A DNA stretch of 64,000 nt, taken from assembly GCF_014642075.1 (NCBI RefSeq), contig NZ_BMIK01000011.1, positions 103,469 through 167,468 on the forward strand, read 5' to 3'. The notes under the pieces were generated by a model. It saw only the letters and a list, made by a program, of their open reading frames with translations. It searched no databases and was not told the DNA's origin. The position numbers and the translations under genes were made by a program. Shown in pieces: positions 25,992-34,927 of the stretch (positions are counted from its first letter, which is position 1; each line of letters opens with the position of its first letter). The DNA is from Parapedobacter defluvii (lineage in GTDB: Bacteria > Bacteroidota > Bacteroidia > Sphingobacteriales > Sphingobacteriaceae).

Positions 25992-28031
25992 TCAGCCCAC
26001 TTTTCTCAGCGTATCGTTGGTTGCGGTGATGGGGCATTCGACCGTGAAAGTGGTGCCTACACCTATATCCGACCGGATTTCCAGGGTGCCATGAAGTAAC
26101 CCTACCCGCATGGCAACGTTTCGTAAGCCGGCACCTGCGTAGGGTTCTGCCGTATCAAAGCCCACTCCGTCGTCTTCGACCGTCAGCGTAATCGCCTCAT
26201 CCGTTTGCTGTAACTGGACAAGTATTTCTTTGGGATGCGCATGTTTTACGCAGTTGTTTACTAATTCCTGAACAATGCGGTAAAGCAGCAGTTGGCGGGG
26301 TTGTTCCATGGAGTTTTCATAGCGAAAAGCCTGAAAGAAAATGGGGCATCCGGCCCGTTTCAGTTTGTCGCAATATTCCCGCAATGCTTCGGCAAGGCCA
26401 TAGTTGGTCAGCATGGAAGGCATCATGCTATGTGCGATGCCCCGAAGTTCCTCTACGGCATCATCCAGATTATTTACGACGATGGCAAGACCTTTTCGCT
26501 GGGCGACGTCTGCAGACATGGCGGTAGAAATCCGTGATAAATCCATCTTGATACTCGAAAGAATACCGCCCAAACCGTCATGGAGGTCGCGCGCCAGGCG
26601 TTCGCGCTCTTTCTCCTGTCCTTCCAGCAGGGCGGATAACAGTGAATTCCGGTGCACATGTTCGACCCGTTCCATGTCAATGGCGTGTATTTGTTGTTGC
26701 TGCACCAATAACTTCTTTTTATTTCGATACAGCAGGAATACGAGAATGCAACAAATGAAGAGGGGAACGGCGATGCCGATCAGCAGCCCGATGTATAGGC
26801 GGTTCCGTTCCAGTACAAAGTCTTTTTGCTGATTTTCCCGCTGTAGCACCAATAGTTTGTTCTCCGCTTCTGAGAGGTTGTATTTTTCCTCCATTTCATG
26901 CAGTTTTGCGGTCACCTCATTGTAATGTAAGCTGTCAGAAAGTTCAATGTAGGCGGTTAGGTAGCGATATGCTGCTTCCGGTTTTTTCAGGCGGTATTCC
27001 ATGCGTGAGAGCGTACGGAGTGCTTTCAGTTGGTAGGTACCCACTTGATTGGTCTGACCGATGGTCAGCAGTTCGTCTAACAACGGGCGCGTATTTGCAA
27101 ATTCGCCGCGCTGCTCGTACAATTCGGAAAGGTGAAGCAAAATATCGCTGGTTGTATAGGTGTCGTTATAGAGCCGGGCGATGGGCAATCCCTGTTGAAA
27201 GGACTGTTCGGCTGCGTTCAGATCGCCTGTTAGCAATTGGTAGCGACCCCGCATGCTGTAATAATCGGCCCAGACGCGATGTTGCCTGTCCACATGCTGC
27301 AGGTGATTGAATGCGCTGTCCAGATCCATCATTCCTTTTGCTTTTGAGAGTGTATCGGCATTCAGGGCATTCATGGAAAGCATAACGTATACATCCGCGA
27401 TTTCAGCGTGGCTATCCGGCAATAAGCACTTATACTGCTGGACGCTTTCAAGAAAATACTGATTGGATTTATGGTATTGTTTTTGGTTGCTGAATAAAAT
27501 CGCGATATTGGTGTTTACTAGCGCAAGGGACTCCGTGTCTGCCAGGTGAGTAAGCAGGGGGATAACCTCGAGGTATCCGCGCAGTGCCTCTTCGATGCGG
27601 TTACGCTGCCAGAAGATATTAGCCGTGTTGATCTGGCTTTTTGCCAATAGGATACGGGCTGAGTGGGATGTATCCTGTTTCACCATTTTCTGTGCAATCT
27701 CGTTGTAGCGTTGGGCCTCTTCCGTGCGGTAATGGTCGTAGTGCCAGGATCCGATGTTGAGGTAGGTCTTCGCTTCGCTGAGCGGATCACGGCTTTCACG
27801 GGATAATGTCAATACTTTTTTCCACAACGCCATTGCGCGGGCAGAATCTCCATGGGGCACCTGCCTTGCCATTTCGGTTAACAGGTTTATTTTAGCCGAA
27901 TCAGTCTTCACCTGCTCTAGTTCCCGTGACAAACTGTCAACCGAGTTTGGTGCGGCTCCTACTACATGGGTGGCAGGGAAGTACACCAAAACAACTAAAG
28001 TTAACCACTGGTAGGTAATGTGCATCTTCAT
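25992..28031 (-). CDS. TPR sensor histidine kinase (NarX/DegS type)
   Basis: 679 aa. Signal peptide (residues 1-26), then a periplasmic helical TPR region (residues 40-370), coiled segment, one membrane helix (LYIGLLIGIAVPLFICCILVF, near residue 405), and a HisKA_3 dimerisation domain with the phosphorylated His in RERLARDLHDGLGGILSSIK near residue 480. A HATPase_c domain follows (VNNCVKHAHPKEI, VEDDGVGFD, GAGLRNVAMR). It is expected to phosphorylate the adjacent NarL-type regulator. The periplasmic TPR sensor is a common Bacteroidota design; the signal is unknown. Confidence 0.9.
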   Translation of the reverse strand: MKMHITYQWLTLVVLVYFPATHVVGAAPNSVDSLSRELEQVKTDSAKINLLTEMARQVPHGDSARAMALWKKVLTLSRESRDPLSEAKTYLNIGSWHYDHYRTEEAQRYNEIAQKMVKQDTSHSARILLAKSQINTANIFWQRNRIEEALRGYLEVIPLLTHLADTESLALVNTNIAILFSNQKQYHKSNQYFLESVQQYKCLLPDSHAEIADVYVMLSMNALNADTLSKAKGMMDLDSAFNHLQHVDRQHRVWADYYSMRGRYQLLTGDLNAAEQSFQQGLPIARLYNDTYTTSDILLHLSELYEQRGEFANTRPLLDELLTIGQTNQVGTYQLKALRTLSRMEYRLKKPEAAYRYLTAYIELSDSLHYNEVTAKLHEMEEKYNLSEAENKLLVLQRENQQKDFVLERNRLYIGLLIGIAVPLFICCILVFLLYRNKKKLLVQQQQIHAIDMERVEHVHRNSLLSALLEGQEKERERLARDLHDGLGGILSSIKMDLSRISTAMSADVAQRKGLAIVVNNLDDAVEELRGIAHSMMPSMLTNYGLAEALREYCDKLKRAGCPIFFQAFRYENSMEQPRQLLLYRIVQELVNNCVKHAHPKEILVQLQQTDEAITLTVEDDGVGFDTAEPYAGAGLRNVAMRVGLLHGTLEIRSDIGVGTTFTVECPITATNDTLRKVG

Positions 28032-28144
28032 TTAACCGTTTTGTTATTTTCAGTTACAAAATAAATAATTATTTGAATAGCAGGGGATGAATGCCTAATT
28101 CTGCAAGAAATTGGCTGAAATCAGGGAGCTGGCTTATTTTTTTG

Positions 28145-28152
28145 TACCTTTG
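28145..28152 (+). promoter_or_regulatory. -7 element of the thiamine operon promoter
   Basis: TACCTTTG matches TAnnTTTG and lies 8 nt before the TPP riboswitch, so transcription would begin at the 5' edge of the aptamer. The -33 TTG is not at consensus spacing. Confidence 0.45.
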
Positions 28153-28159
28153 TCATTGG

Positions 28160-28235
28160 CTTTAGGGGTATTCTGTGAAAAGAATTGAGAGAGACCCTTC
28201 GAACCTGATCCGGTTTATACCGGCGTAGGGAAAAG
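28160..28235 (+). ncRNA. TPP riboswitch (thi-box aptamer)
   Basis: Contains the conserved thi-box parts in order: AGGGGT near 28164-28169, TTGAGAG near 28185, ACCCTTCGAACCTGATCCGG at about 28193-28212, TACCGG and CGTAGGGAA (28224-28232), closed by P1 pairing CTTT (28160-28163) with AAAG (28232-28235). It binds thiamine pyrophosphate and should switch off the downstream thiM-thiE-thiD-tenA operon. No clear terminator stem follows within the 92 nt to thiM, so the mechanism may be translational. Confidence 0.93.
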
Positions 28236-28327
28236 TTCAATCATCACTTCCTAGCGTGGTGCTGTTGCGCTTCTTAATCCTTCCGGAGAAACCTGCTTTA
28301 GCCGTTGAATTTTTTGAGATTTTGGAT

Positions 28328-29128
28328 ATGGAAAAGCGACTTTGGAATCATGTACTAACGGTCAGGCGGCAAGCTCCGCTGGTACAGAACATCACGAATT
28401 TTGTAGTTATGAATAATACGGCTAACGCGCTGCTGGCGGTAGGCGCTTCGCCTATTATGGCGCACGCGGAAGGGGAGCTGGCTGACATGACCCAGATCTG
28501 CCAATCGTTGGTCATCAACATCGGTACGTTGGATGAACACTGGTTTGAATCCATGTTGCAGGCATCGGCCACGGTCCGGCGTGCCGGTAAACCGTGGGTG
28601 TTGGATCCCGTCGGTGCAGGTGCTACCCCGTACCGTGACCACGCCATTAGCCAACTACTGGCGATGCGGCCCACGGTGGTCCGGGGCAATGCCTCCGAAA
28701 TTATGGCGCTGGCCAAGTCAAATCACAACGCTACCAAAGGGGTGGATAGCACCGCCGCGAGCATTGATGCGCTGGATGCTGCACGGTTTATCCGGAAACA
28801 ATATGGTAGCGTTGTATGTATTTCGGGTGAAGCCGATATTGTTGTGGGTGAGGACCAACCGGTATACATCCGCAACGGCCACCCATTGATGACCAAGGTC
28901 ACCGGCTTGGGGTGCTCTGCCACTGCCATCATCGGAGCATTTTTGGCGGTGGTGGAACATACAGAGGAAGCCGTAAGTGCAGCTATGGCACTATTGGGCG
29001 TCTGCGGTGAGTTAGCGGTTGCGGTGAGCAACGGACCGGGCAGCTTACAAGTAAACTTATTGGATAAGCTATACAACATTACCGATGACGAGTTTATCAC
29101 GAAGCTCCGCATAGCGTATGAAGCCTGA
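28328..29128 (+). CDS. thiM: Hydroxyethylthiazole kinase
   Basis: 266 aa from ATG 28328; an upstream in-frame GTG (28256) would add 24 atypical residues. Phosphorylates 4-methyl-5-(2-hydroxyethyl)thiazole in thiamine salvage. Marks: APLVQNITNFVVMNNTANAL near residue 16, GASPIMAHA, WVLDPVGAGATPYR near residue 93, VVRGNASEIMAL near residue 116, and GLGCSATAIIGAF with the catalytic Cys region near residue 195. First gene after the riboswitch; its 3' end overlaps thiE by 11 nt. Confidence 0.94.
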   Translation: MEKRLWNHVLTVRRQAPLVQNITNFVVMNNTANALLAVGASPIMAHAEGELADMTQICQSLVINIGTLDEHWFESMLQASATVRRAGKPWVLDPVGAGATPYRDHAISQLLAMRPTVVRGNASEIMALAKSNHNATKGVDSTAASIDALDAARFIRKQYGSVVCISGEADIVVGEDQPVYIRNGHPLMTKVTGLGCSATAIIGAFLAVVEHTEEAVSAAMALLGVCGELAVAVSNGPGSLQVNLLDKLYNITDDEFITKLRIAYEA

Positions 29129-29759
29129 TCTTTTATTTCCATACCGGCTGTATCTGGTAATTTCCGAAGCAGACTGCCAGGGAAGGGACCCGCTATGGGT
29201 GGCTGAACAGGCGATTCTTGGCGGAGTGGATATCGTTCAATTGCGCGAAAAGCAGTTGGATACTGACGCTTTCTTATTAAATGCAGCTCGGTTAAAGGCG
29301 GTTACCGACCGGTATGGTGTGCCCTTGGTCATCAACGATAACCTGGCCGTGGCGGTGCAATTGGGGGCCTGGGGTATCCATGTGGGGCAGCGGGATCTGC
29401 CTCCATCTTTAATCCGAAAAGTATGGACCGATGGCTGCTCCGTCGGTTATTCAATTGAGCAACCGGAACAGTTGTACAGTAAGGAAACAGAAGCATCCGA
29501 TTATTTAGGGATCAGTCCGGTTTTCAGTACGGCTACCAAAACCGACACGATAATCGAGTGGGGGACGGACGGCATCCGGCAGATCCGGCAGCGTACCAGC
29601 AAGCCCCTTATTGCCATTGGCCGTATGGACCGGACGAATGCCGCGGATGCCATCCGGGCAGGGGCCGATTGCATCGCGGTTGTCTCCGCCATCTGTTCGG
29701 CAGATAGTCCCCGTGATGCAGCCGCTGAACTGAAGGAACTTATCAATAACGCGCTATGA
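29118..29759 (+). CDS. thiE: Thiamine-phosphate synthase
   Basis: 213 aa TIM-barrel enzyme joining HMP-pyrophosphate and thiazole phosphate to thiamine phosphate. Seen: GVDIVQLREKQLDTDAFL near residue 35, PLVINDNLAVAVQLGAWGIH with VGQRD near residue 70, GYSIEQPEQ, DYLGISPVFSTATKTD near residue 127 and PLIAIGRMD. It overlaps thiM upstream and thiD downstream (4 nt). Confidence 0.95.
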   Translation: MKPDLLFPYRLYLVISEADCQGRDPLWVAEQAILGGVDIVQLREKQLDTDAFLLNAARLKAVTDRYGVPLVINDNLAVAVQLGAWGIHVGQRDLPPSLIRKVWTDGCSVGYSIEQPEQLYSKETEASDYLGISPVFSTATKTDTIIEWGTDGIRQIRQRTSKPLIAIGRMDRTNAADAIRAGADCIAVVSAICSADSPRDAAAELKELINNAL

Positions 29760-30598
29760 ATACGAAGAAATACCGATACCCCTCGGTCTTGACCGTTGCA
29801 GGGTTTGACGGCAGCGGCGGAGCGGGGATACAAGCAGATATCAAGACCATTTCGGCTTTGGGATGCTATGCCACATCGGCACTGACGGCACTGCCTGTGC
29901 AGAATACACAGGGGGTCCGGACCATCTACCCGATTCCCTACCAGGCTGTGCAGGAGCAGATCGAGACCATTCTCGATGATATTTTTCCCGATGCCATCAA
30001 AATCGGCATGGTGCATACGTCCGAGCTGGTAGATACCATCGTGGATACGTTCGCGCGGTACGCGGACACACCTCCGGTGGTATTTGATCCGGTGATGGTG
30101 GCAACGAGTGGCGACAAGCTTATTGCGGATCAGACGATCACTACAATTGTAGAACGGCTGTTTCCCATCGCAGCCGTGATCACTCCGAATATGGATGAAG
30201 CCGCCATCCTCGCCGAAATGCCGGTGCGTACGCTGGATGATATGTACCTTGCGGGAGAAAAAATACAGAAATTAGGGTGCCGTTCGGTGTTGCTGAAAGG
30301 CGGTCACTTGGAGGCACCGCGTCTGATTTCGCTGTATTTTGAGGCAGGAGGTGCCGTTCATGAGTTCAGTTTTGACAAGTTCGATACCAATAATACGCAT
30401 GGCTCTGGCTGCACACTGTCTTCGGCAATTGCCAGCTACATCGCATTGGGAAATAACTTGTTGGATTCGGTATCCAACGGACAAAAATACGTCCATGAAG
30501 CCATTTTCCGGGGGCGGGATGTACAGATTGGCAAGGGAAATGGACCGTTGAATCATTTTTTTAATCCGCAGCAACTTACAAAATATGACCTGGTCTGA
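29756..30598 (+). CDS. thiD: Hydroxymethylpyrimidine / phosphomethylpyrimidine kinase
   Basis: 280 aa ribokinase-fold enzyme making HMP pyrophosphate. Marks: VAGFDGSGGAGIQADIKTIS near residue 15, YATSALTALPVQNTQGV, IKIGMVHTSELVDTI near residue 83, FDPVMVATSGDKLI, and the ATP/anion-hole NNTHGSGCTLSSAIASYIA near residue 212. Overlaps thiE by 4 nt and tenA by 14 nt, so tightly coupled. Confidence 0.95.
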   Translation: MNTKKYRYPSVLTVAGFDGSGGAGIQADIKTISALGCYATSALTALPVQNTQGVRTIYPIPYQAVQEQIETILDDIFPDAIKIGMVHTSELVDTIVDTFARYADTPPVVFDPVMVATSGDKLIADQTITTIVERLFPIAAVITPNMDEAAILAEMPVRTLDDMYLAGEKIQKLGCRSVLLKGGHLEAPRLISLYFEAGGAVHEFSFDKFDTNNTHGSGCTLSSAIASYIALGNNLLDSVSNGQKYVHEAIFRGRDVQIGKGNGPLNHFFNPQQLTKYDLV

Positions 30599-31235
30599 AC
30601 AAGCTTGGGTGGCCATTGAGCCTATTTATCAATCCATCGTTGCCATGCCGTTTATCACCGAATTGCAGGAAGGCAACCTACCGCTGGAGAAATTTCAATT
30701 CTACATGACACAGGATTCCGGTTATCTGGAGCATTTCGGGCGAGCGCTGGCGCTTATCGGTGCCCGGGCCAGCGATATCAACGATGCATTGGCTTTCATG
30801 CGTTTTGGGGAAAATGCAATCGTTGTGGAAAATGCATTACATGCGTCTTATTTTCAGGATTTCGGTATCGTCGAACGCGGCGTGCTCGAACCGGCGTGCC
30901 ACCACTACGTGCATTACCTGAAAAGCACCGCTGCCTTGGATGCCGTGGAAGTGGCGATGGCTGCCGTACTGCCTTGTTTCTGGATCTATAAGGAAGTGGG
31001 CAATTACATCTACACCCACCAACGGGCAATTGGTAATCCATACCAACGGTGGATAGATACCTACGCCGGTGAAGATTTTGCGGTATCGGTGCGGCGGGCC
31101 ATTGAATGCTGCAACCGGGTGGCGGACACCGCGACGGACTACATGCGTGTGCGGATGATCGATGCCTTCGTTACCGCCAGTCGACTGGAATACCGGTTTT
31201 GGGACAGCGCTTATAGGCTGGTCAGGTGGGAGTAA
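30585..31235 (+). CDS. tenA: TenA family thiaminase II / aminopyrimidine aminohydrolase
   Basis: 216 aa all-helical protein. In thiamine salvage TenA hydrolyses aminopyrimidine breakdown products to HMP. Seen: MPFITELQEGNLPLEKFQFY near residue 21, QDSGYLEHFGRAL near residue 43, a Cys/Glu pair in ACHHYVHYL and AAVLPCFWIYKEVG near residue 130, and WIDTYAGEDF near residue 155. Last gene of the riboswitch-controlled operon. Confidence 0.9.
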   Translation: MTWSEQAWVAIEPIYQSIVAMPFITELQEGNLPLEKFQFYMTQDSGYLEHFGRALALIGARASDINDALAFMRFGENAIVVENALHASYFQDFGIVERGVLEPACHHYVHYLKSTAALDAVEVAMAAVLPCFWIYKEVGNYIYTHQRAIGNPYQRWIDTYAGEDFAVSVRRAIECCNRVADTATDYMRVRMIDAFVTASRLEYRFWDSAYRLVRWE

Positions 31236-31247
31236 CTTTTCTGCCAT

Positions 31248-31277
31248 TTGTGATCTGACCAAAATACCCTACATTTG
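31248..31277 (+). promoter_or_regulatory. Bacteroidetes-type promoter, leaderless transcript predicted
   Basis: TTG 31248-31250, 19-nt spacer, TACATTTG 31270-31277. ATG at 31283 is 5 nt downstream of the -7 element, so transcription should start at or next to the start codon. Confidence 0.6.
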
Positions 31278-31282
31278 GAGCC

Positions 31283-32845
31283 ATGTATAACAGGAAAAAT
31301 TTATTTCTCCTACTTTGTTTATGGGGAATTTCGGTGTCTGCCTCATGGGCACAGCGCTATCAGTATACCGTGGATTTGACGCAGCTCCAGGACGATAAAT
31401 TCAAGGTATCTCTGCTGGCACCCAAGGTAACGGAACGCAATGTCATTTTCGCGTTGCCAAAGATTATTCCGGGTACCTATGCCATCAGCGACTATGGTGC
31501 ATTCACATCCAACCTCGTGGCTACCGACCGAAAGGGGAGGCGCCTGCCGGTGAAGCAGCTGAATACCAATCAATGGGAAATTGGCAAAGCCAAGAAACTC
31601 TATAAAATCAGTTACGAAGTGGAGGATATCTTTGATACGGGCAAAGAGCACAACATCTATCCGATGGCGGCCACGAACATCGAAGATAAAAATATTGTTG
31701 TCCACACACCCGGTATTTTCGGATACGTGGAAGGACAGAATAAGTTACCCATTGAACTGACCTTTGAAAAGCCAACCGGTTTCTATGGCTCGTCGGCCAA
31801 GCTCCCCGTAGAAAGCACGGCTACGCGTGATGTTTTCCATATGGAGAGTTTGGATGATCTATACGATACACCCATCATGTATGGCGTTCCCGACACGACA
31901 ACGGTACAAGTGGGTAATTGCGAGGTGCTGGTATCCGTCTATTCGCCGAATAAGCTGATCCAGTCGCGGGAAATTGCCAACTGGCTGACCGATTTGCTTC
32001 AGGGGGCTAAAAAATACCTTGGGGGCAAACTGCCCGCGGATCGTTATGCTTTCCTGTATTATTTTAAAGATATGGGCATCAAGCAGTCTTTTCCGCTTGG
32101 ATTAGCCGGTGCGTTGGAGCATACGACTTCGTCTTTTTACTACATTCCTGAAATGCCGTCGGATGTATTAAAAAACATGATTGTCGATGTGTCTTCGCAT
32201 GAGTTTTTCCATATCATTACACCGCTTACTATCGCTTCAAGGGAGGTGAAAGAATTTAATTACGACACAGCAGTTCTGTCCAAACACCTGTGGTTGTACG
32301 AAGGTACGACCGAATATACAGCCCATCATGTGCAGGTACAAAACGGTATAAATACCCCTGAACAGTTTTTGGATAAACTTGCCGAAAAAATCGCAGATTC
32401 ACGCGAGAACTATAACGATACATTGGCGTTTACCCAGTTGAGTAAATACGCAGCTTCGACCTATGCCGATGAATATGGAAATGTTTATCAAAAAGGAGCA
32501 TTGATTGGCGCTTGCTTGGATATGTATTTATTGCATTTATCTGACGGGGGATACGGACTGAGAAACCTGACCCATGACTTGGGGATCCGCTATGGAAAAG
32601 AACGATTTTTTGAAGACGATGAGCTTTTTGACGAAATTGCCAAGCTAAGCTTCCCGGAAGCCAAGGAGTTTCTTGTAACCTATACACAGGGAAATCGTCC
32701 CATTCCGTATGAATATTACTTCAGTTTAGTTGGAGTGCGCTATCAGCCGGACGGAGAGAAGAAATTGGTGATGGACGAATCTGCAAGCGACCAGGCAAAA
32801 AAACTGAGGTCAATCTGGCTAACGGGTACCACTCCTTGCGAGTAG
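31283..32845 (+). CDS. M61 family metallopeptidase (glycyl aminopeptidase-like)
   Basis: 520 aa with a signal peptide (SASWAQ cleavage near residue 23). The N-terminal beta domain (residues 25-200) precedes a thermolysin-like catalytic domain with HEFFHIITPL (HExxH) near residue 308 and the third zinc ligand in WLYEGTTEYTAHH near residue 347. The PDZ domain present in many M61 enzymes is missing or very short here, since the protein ends about 100 residues earlier than full-length relatives. Exported. Confidence 0.88.
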   Translation: MYNRKNLFLLLCLWGISVSASWAQRYQYTVDLTQLQDDKFKVSLLAPKVTERNVIFALPKIIPGTYAISDYGAFTSNLVATDRKGRRLPVKQLNTNQWEIGKAKKLYKISYEVEDIFDTGKEHNIYPMAATNIEDKNIVVHTPGIFGYVEGQNKLPIELTFEKPTGFYGSSAKLPVESTATRDVFHMESLDDLYDTPIMYGVPDTTTVQVGNCEVLVSVYSPNKLIQSREIANWLTDLLQGAKKYLGGKLPADRYAFLYYFKDMGIKQSFPLGLAGALEHTTSSFYYIPEMPSDVLKNMIVDVSSHEFFHIITPLTIASREVKEFNYDTAVLSKHLWLYEGTTEYTAHHVQVQNGINTPEQFLDKLAEKIADSRENYNDTLAFTQLSKYAASTYADEYGNVYQKGALIGACLDMYLLHLSDGGYGLRNLTHDLGIRYGKERFFEDDELFDEIAKLSFPEAKEFLVTYTQGNRPIPYEYYFSLVGVRYQPDGEKKLVMDESASDQAKKLRSIWLTGTTPCE

Positions 32846-32864
32846 CCTTCCGTTTTTCGCGGTC

Positions 32865-33695
32865 TTAGTCGAGGTGTTTTTCAAAAAAAACTTTCATGTC
32901 GTTCCATGAGGCTGTATCTGCCGCTGCGTTGTAAGCAATGGGAATATTGAGTTTCTGGCCTGTTTCAGTAGCTTTCGGGTTGGTAAACGCGTGCGTGGCA
33001 CCTGGATATTCCTTGAATACATAGTCGGCTCCGATTTCATCCAATTCTGCCCTGAACGCCTTTACCTCACTTTCGGGTACATTGGCATCCTCAGCACCGT
33101 GGCAAATGAGAACAGGGGTTTTGAGTAGTTCCTTATCGGCGGGCACACCTTTGAACCCACCATGGAAACTCACGGCCGCTTGCAAGGAATCGCCTAATTT
33201 AACAGCATTCAGCACCATAGATCCTCCGAAACAATAACCAATGGCTGCAATCCGGTTTGTATCCACCTGTGGAAGTGCTTTAAGCTGAGCCAATGCGGCA
33301 TCGAAACGCTGTTTGGCGGCTTGCGGATCCTGGTAGTTGGGGCCAGCCAAAGCCATCGCAATTTCGGGATTATCGGCAGTTTTACCCTGTCCATACATAT
33401 CCACCGCAAAGGCCACATACCCTAGGTCGGCCAGTTCGCGTGTTCGGCGTTTGGTATAATCGTCAAGTCCCCACCATTCGTGTACGACCAGCACGCCGGG
33501 CTTTTTCTCGGTGTCTTCACAAAATGCAACATAGCCGACCATGGTATCGCCCAGTGCTTGGTAGCTTACTGATTTTGCCGCCACCGAGTCGGTGAGATTC
33601 AATTTTTGTGCCGTTGATGTACGATTGTTTGATGCACCATCACATCCGATAGCTAGCAGCGCTGCGGAAATTGAGGTTATTATTGTTGTTTTCAT
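32865..33695 (-). CDS. Dienelactone hydrolase family lipoprotein
   Basis: 276 aa. Lipobox LLAIGC at residue 18. An alpha/beta-hydrolase of the dienelactone hydrolase type with nucleophile Cys in IAAIGYCFGGSMVL near residue 150, Asp in CHGAEDANVPES near residue 204, and His in YPGATHAFTN near residue 235. VVHEWWGLDDYTKRRTRELA near residue 73 is a hallmark. Probably periplasmic because of the lipid anchor; substrate unknown. Convergent with the M61 gene. Confidence 0.9.
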   Translation of the reverse strand: MKTTIITSISAALLAIGCDGASNNRTSTAQKLNLTDSVAAKSVSYQALGDTMVGYVAFCEDTEKKPGVLVVHEWWGLDDYTKRRTRELADLGYVAFAVDMYGQGKTADNPEIAMALAGPNYQDPQAAKQRFDAALAQLKALPQVDTNRIAAIGYCFGGSMVLNAVKLGDSLQAAVSFHGGFKGVPADKELLKTPVLICHGAEDANVPESEVKAFRAELDEIGADYVFKEYPGATHAFTNPKATETGQKLNIPIAYNAAADTASWNDMKVFFEKHLD

Positions 33696-33878
33696 CGCTT
33701 TTGGTATACAGGTTTTATCGATTGGATTTTCAATGCTTTGAAGGTAAACAATTTTACGAGGATAATGTTTTAAGTCGGTGATGGAATTAAGCTATAAATA
33801 GCTGAAATTCTTTATTTTTGAATAAGAGGTATTGAAGGAAACCTCAAACACATATCCGACCATACGGATGAATAAATT

Positions 33879-34487
33879 ATGAAGAAAATACTTGCCTTTA
33901 GTTTTGCCGCCATTGGATGGTTTGCCATCGTCGCACAGTATGTGCTGATGCTGGGGAATCGCGTAACTTCCGTAGGAGAAGCCACGATCCGGTTTTTTAG
34001 TTTTTTTACCGTATTGACCAATATATGGGTTGCGCTTTATTTCAGTTTTCGAGTTTTTGGAACGAAGCATCGGAAATCATCCATCCACAGTGGGGGAACA
34101 TTGACGGCCTTGACGGTTTATATCACCGTGGTGGGACTCGGTTATCAGATTTTGCTAAGGCACCTTTGGAATCCAACCGGCCTGCAATGGCTTGTTGACG
34201 AATTGCTCCATTCTGTCATCCCGATTTTGGTAATCTTATACTGGTATGGGTATGAGCGTACAACCGACATTCATTTTAGGCAGATAACCGGGTGGCTGTT
34301 GTATCCTTTTGTTTATTTGATATATGTATTGATAAGAGGCAGTTATTCAGGTTTTTACCCTTATCCATTTGTGAATGTTATTCATCTTGGACTTATTCAG
34401 GTATTAATCAATTCGTTTTTGTTTGCATTGGTTTTTGTTGTGATCTCCTGTGCGTTTGTCGGTTTAGGCAGGAAAATCGGACGATAA
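33879..34487 (+). CDS. Pr6Pr family integral membrane protein
   Basis: 202 aa with six or seven membrane helices. RFFSFFTVLTNIWVALYFSF near residue 39, LLRHLWNPTGLQWLVDELLH near residue 88 and GSYSGFYPYPFVNV near residue 150 are typical of the Pr6Pr (FAR-17a/AIG1-like) family, whose members include fatty-acid ester hydrolases in animals. Bacterial function is not known. Confidence 0.85.
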   Translation: MKKILAFSFAAIGWFAIVAQYVLMLGNRVTSVGEATIRFFSFFTVLTNIWVALYFSFRVFGTKHRKSSIHSGGTLTALTVYITVVGLGYQILLRHLWNPTGLQWLVDELLHSVIPILVILYWYGYERTTDIHFRQITGWLLYPFVYLIYVLIRGSYSGFYPYPFVNVIHLGLIQVLINSFLFALVFVVISCAFVGLGRKIGR

Positions 34488-34510
34488 ATGGGGTCAGTCA
34501 AAAACGTCTT

Positions 34511-34819
34511 TTACGAATGTTGGGGCTCGCGGCCAAATGCTTTTCGCAGTTCATCCTTTGCTTGCTCCAATATATCCTTCTGTTGTTTGTCGAGATTTTT
34601 TCCGGCGCGATTGATGTAAAACGTCAGCATAGACATGGCCGAACGGAACGGTTCCGATTTCTTACGGTCGCTTCGTTCGGCAGACTGCTTCAGCGATTGG
34701 GCGATTTTTTTTGGATCTTTTGTTTCAAAAATATGCGCTTCCAGATCCAGTGCGTCGCTCTTTTCGGTCACCTTGGCAGACCATTTTCTGCCTGTTCCGG
34801 TTTTCTTCTTTTGTGCCAT
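34511..34819 (-). CDS. DUF3175 domain protein
   Basis: 102 aa, very basic N-terminus (MAQKKKTGTGRKWSAKVTEK). The block DALDLEAHIFETKDPKKIAQ and SLKQSAERS, then PFRSAMSMLTFYINRAGKNL is diagnostic for DUF3175, small cytosolic proteins of unknown function often next to DNA-damage or stress genes. Here it lies directly downstream of exonuclease III on the same strand. Confidence 0.88.
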   Translation of the reverse strand: MAQKKKTGTGRKWSAKVTEKSDALDLEAHIFETKDPKKIAQSLKQSAERSDRKKSEPFRSAMSMLTFYINRAGKNLDKQQKDILEQAKDELRKAFGREPQHS

Positions 34820-34927
34820 GTCGTTACACTTTTGGTTCCCGGTGTATGCATGCCGGGGCTTTTAAAGAGCAAACCATTTAACACGGTCGATGTTTGGAGT
34901 TATTGCAAATAACCTGTGTGATTCTTC

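Noticed and set aside
28256..28327. Upstream GTG start for ThiM
   Set aside because: It adds 24 residues not resembling the family, while ATG 28328 gives the normal length and N-terminus.
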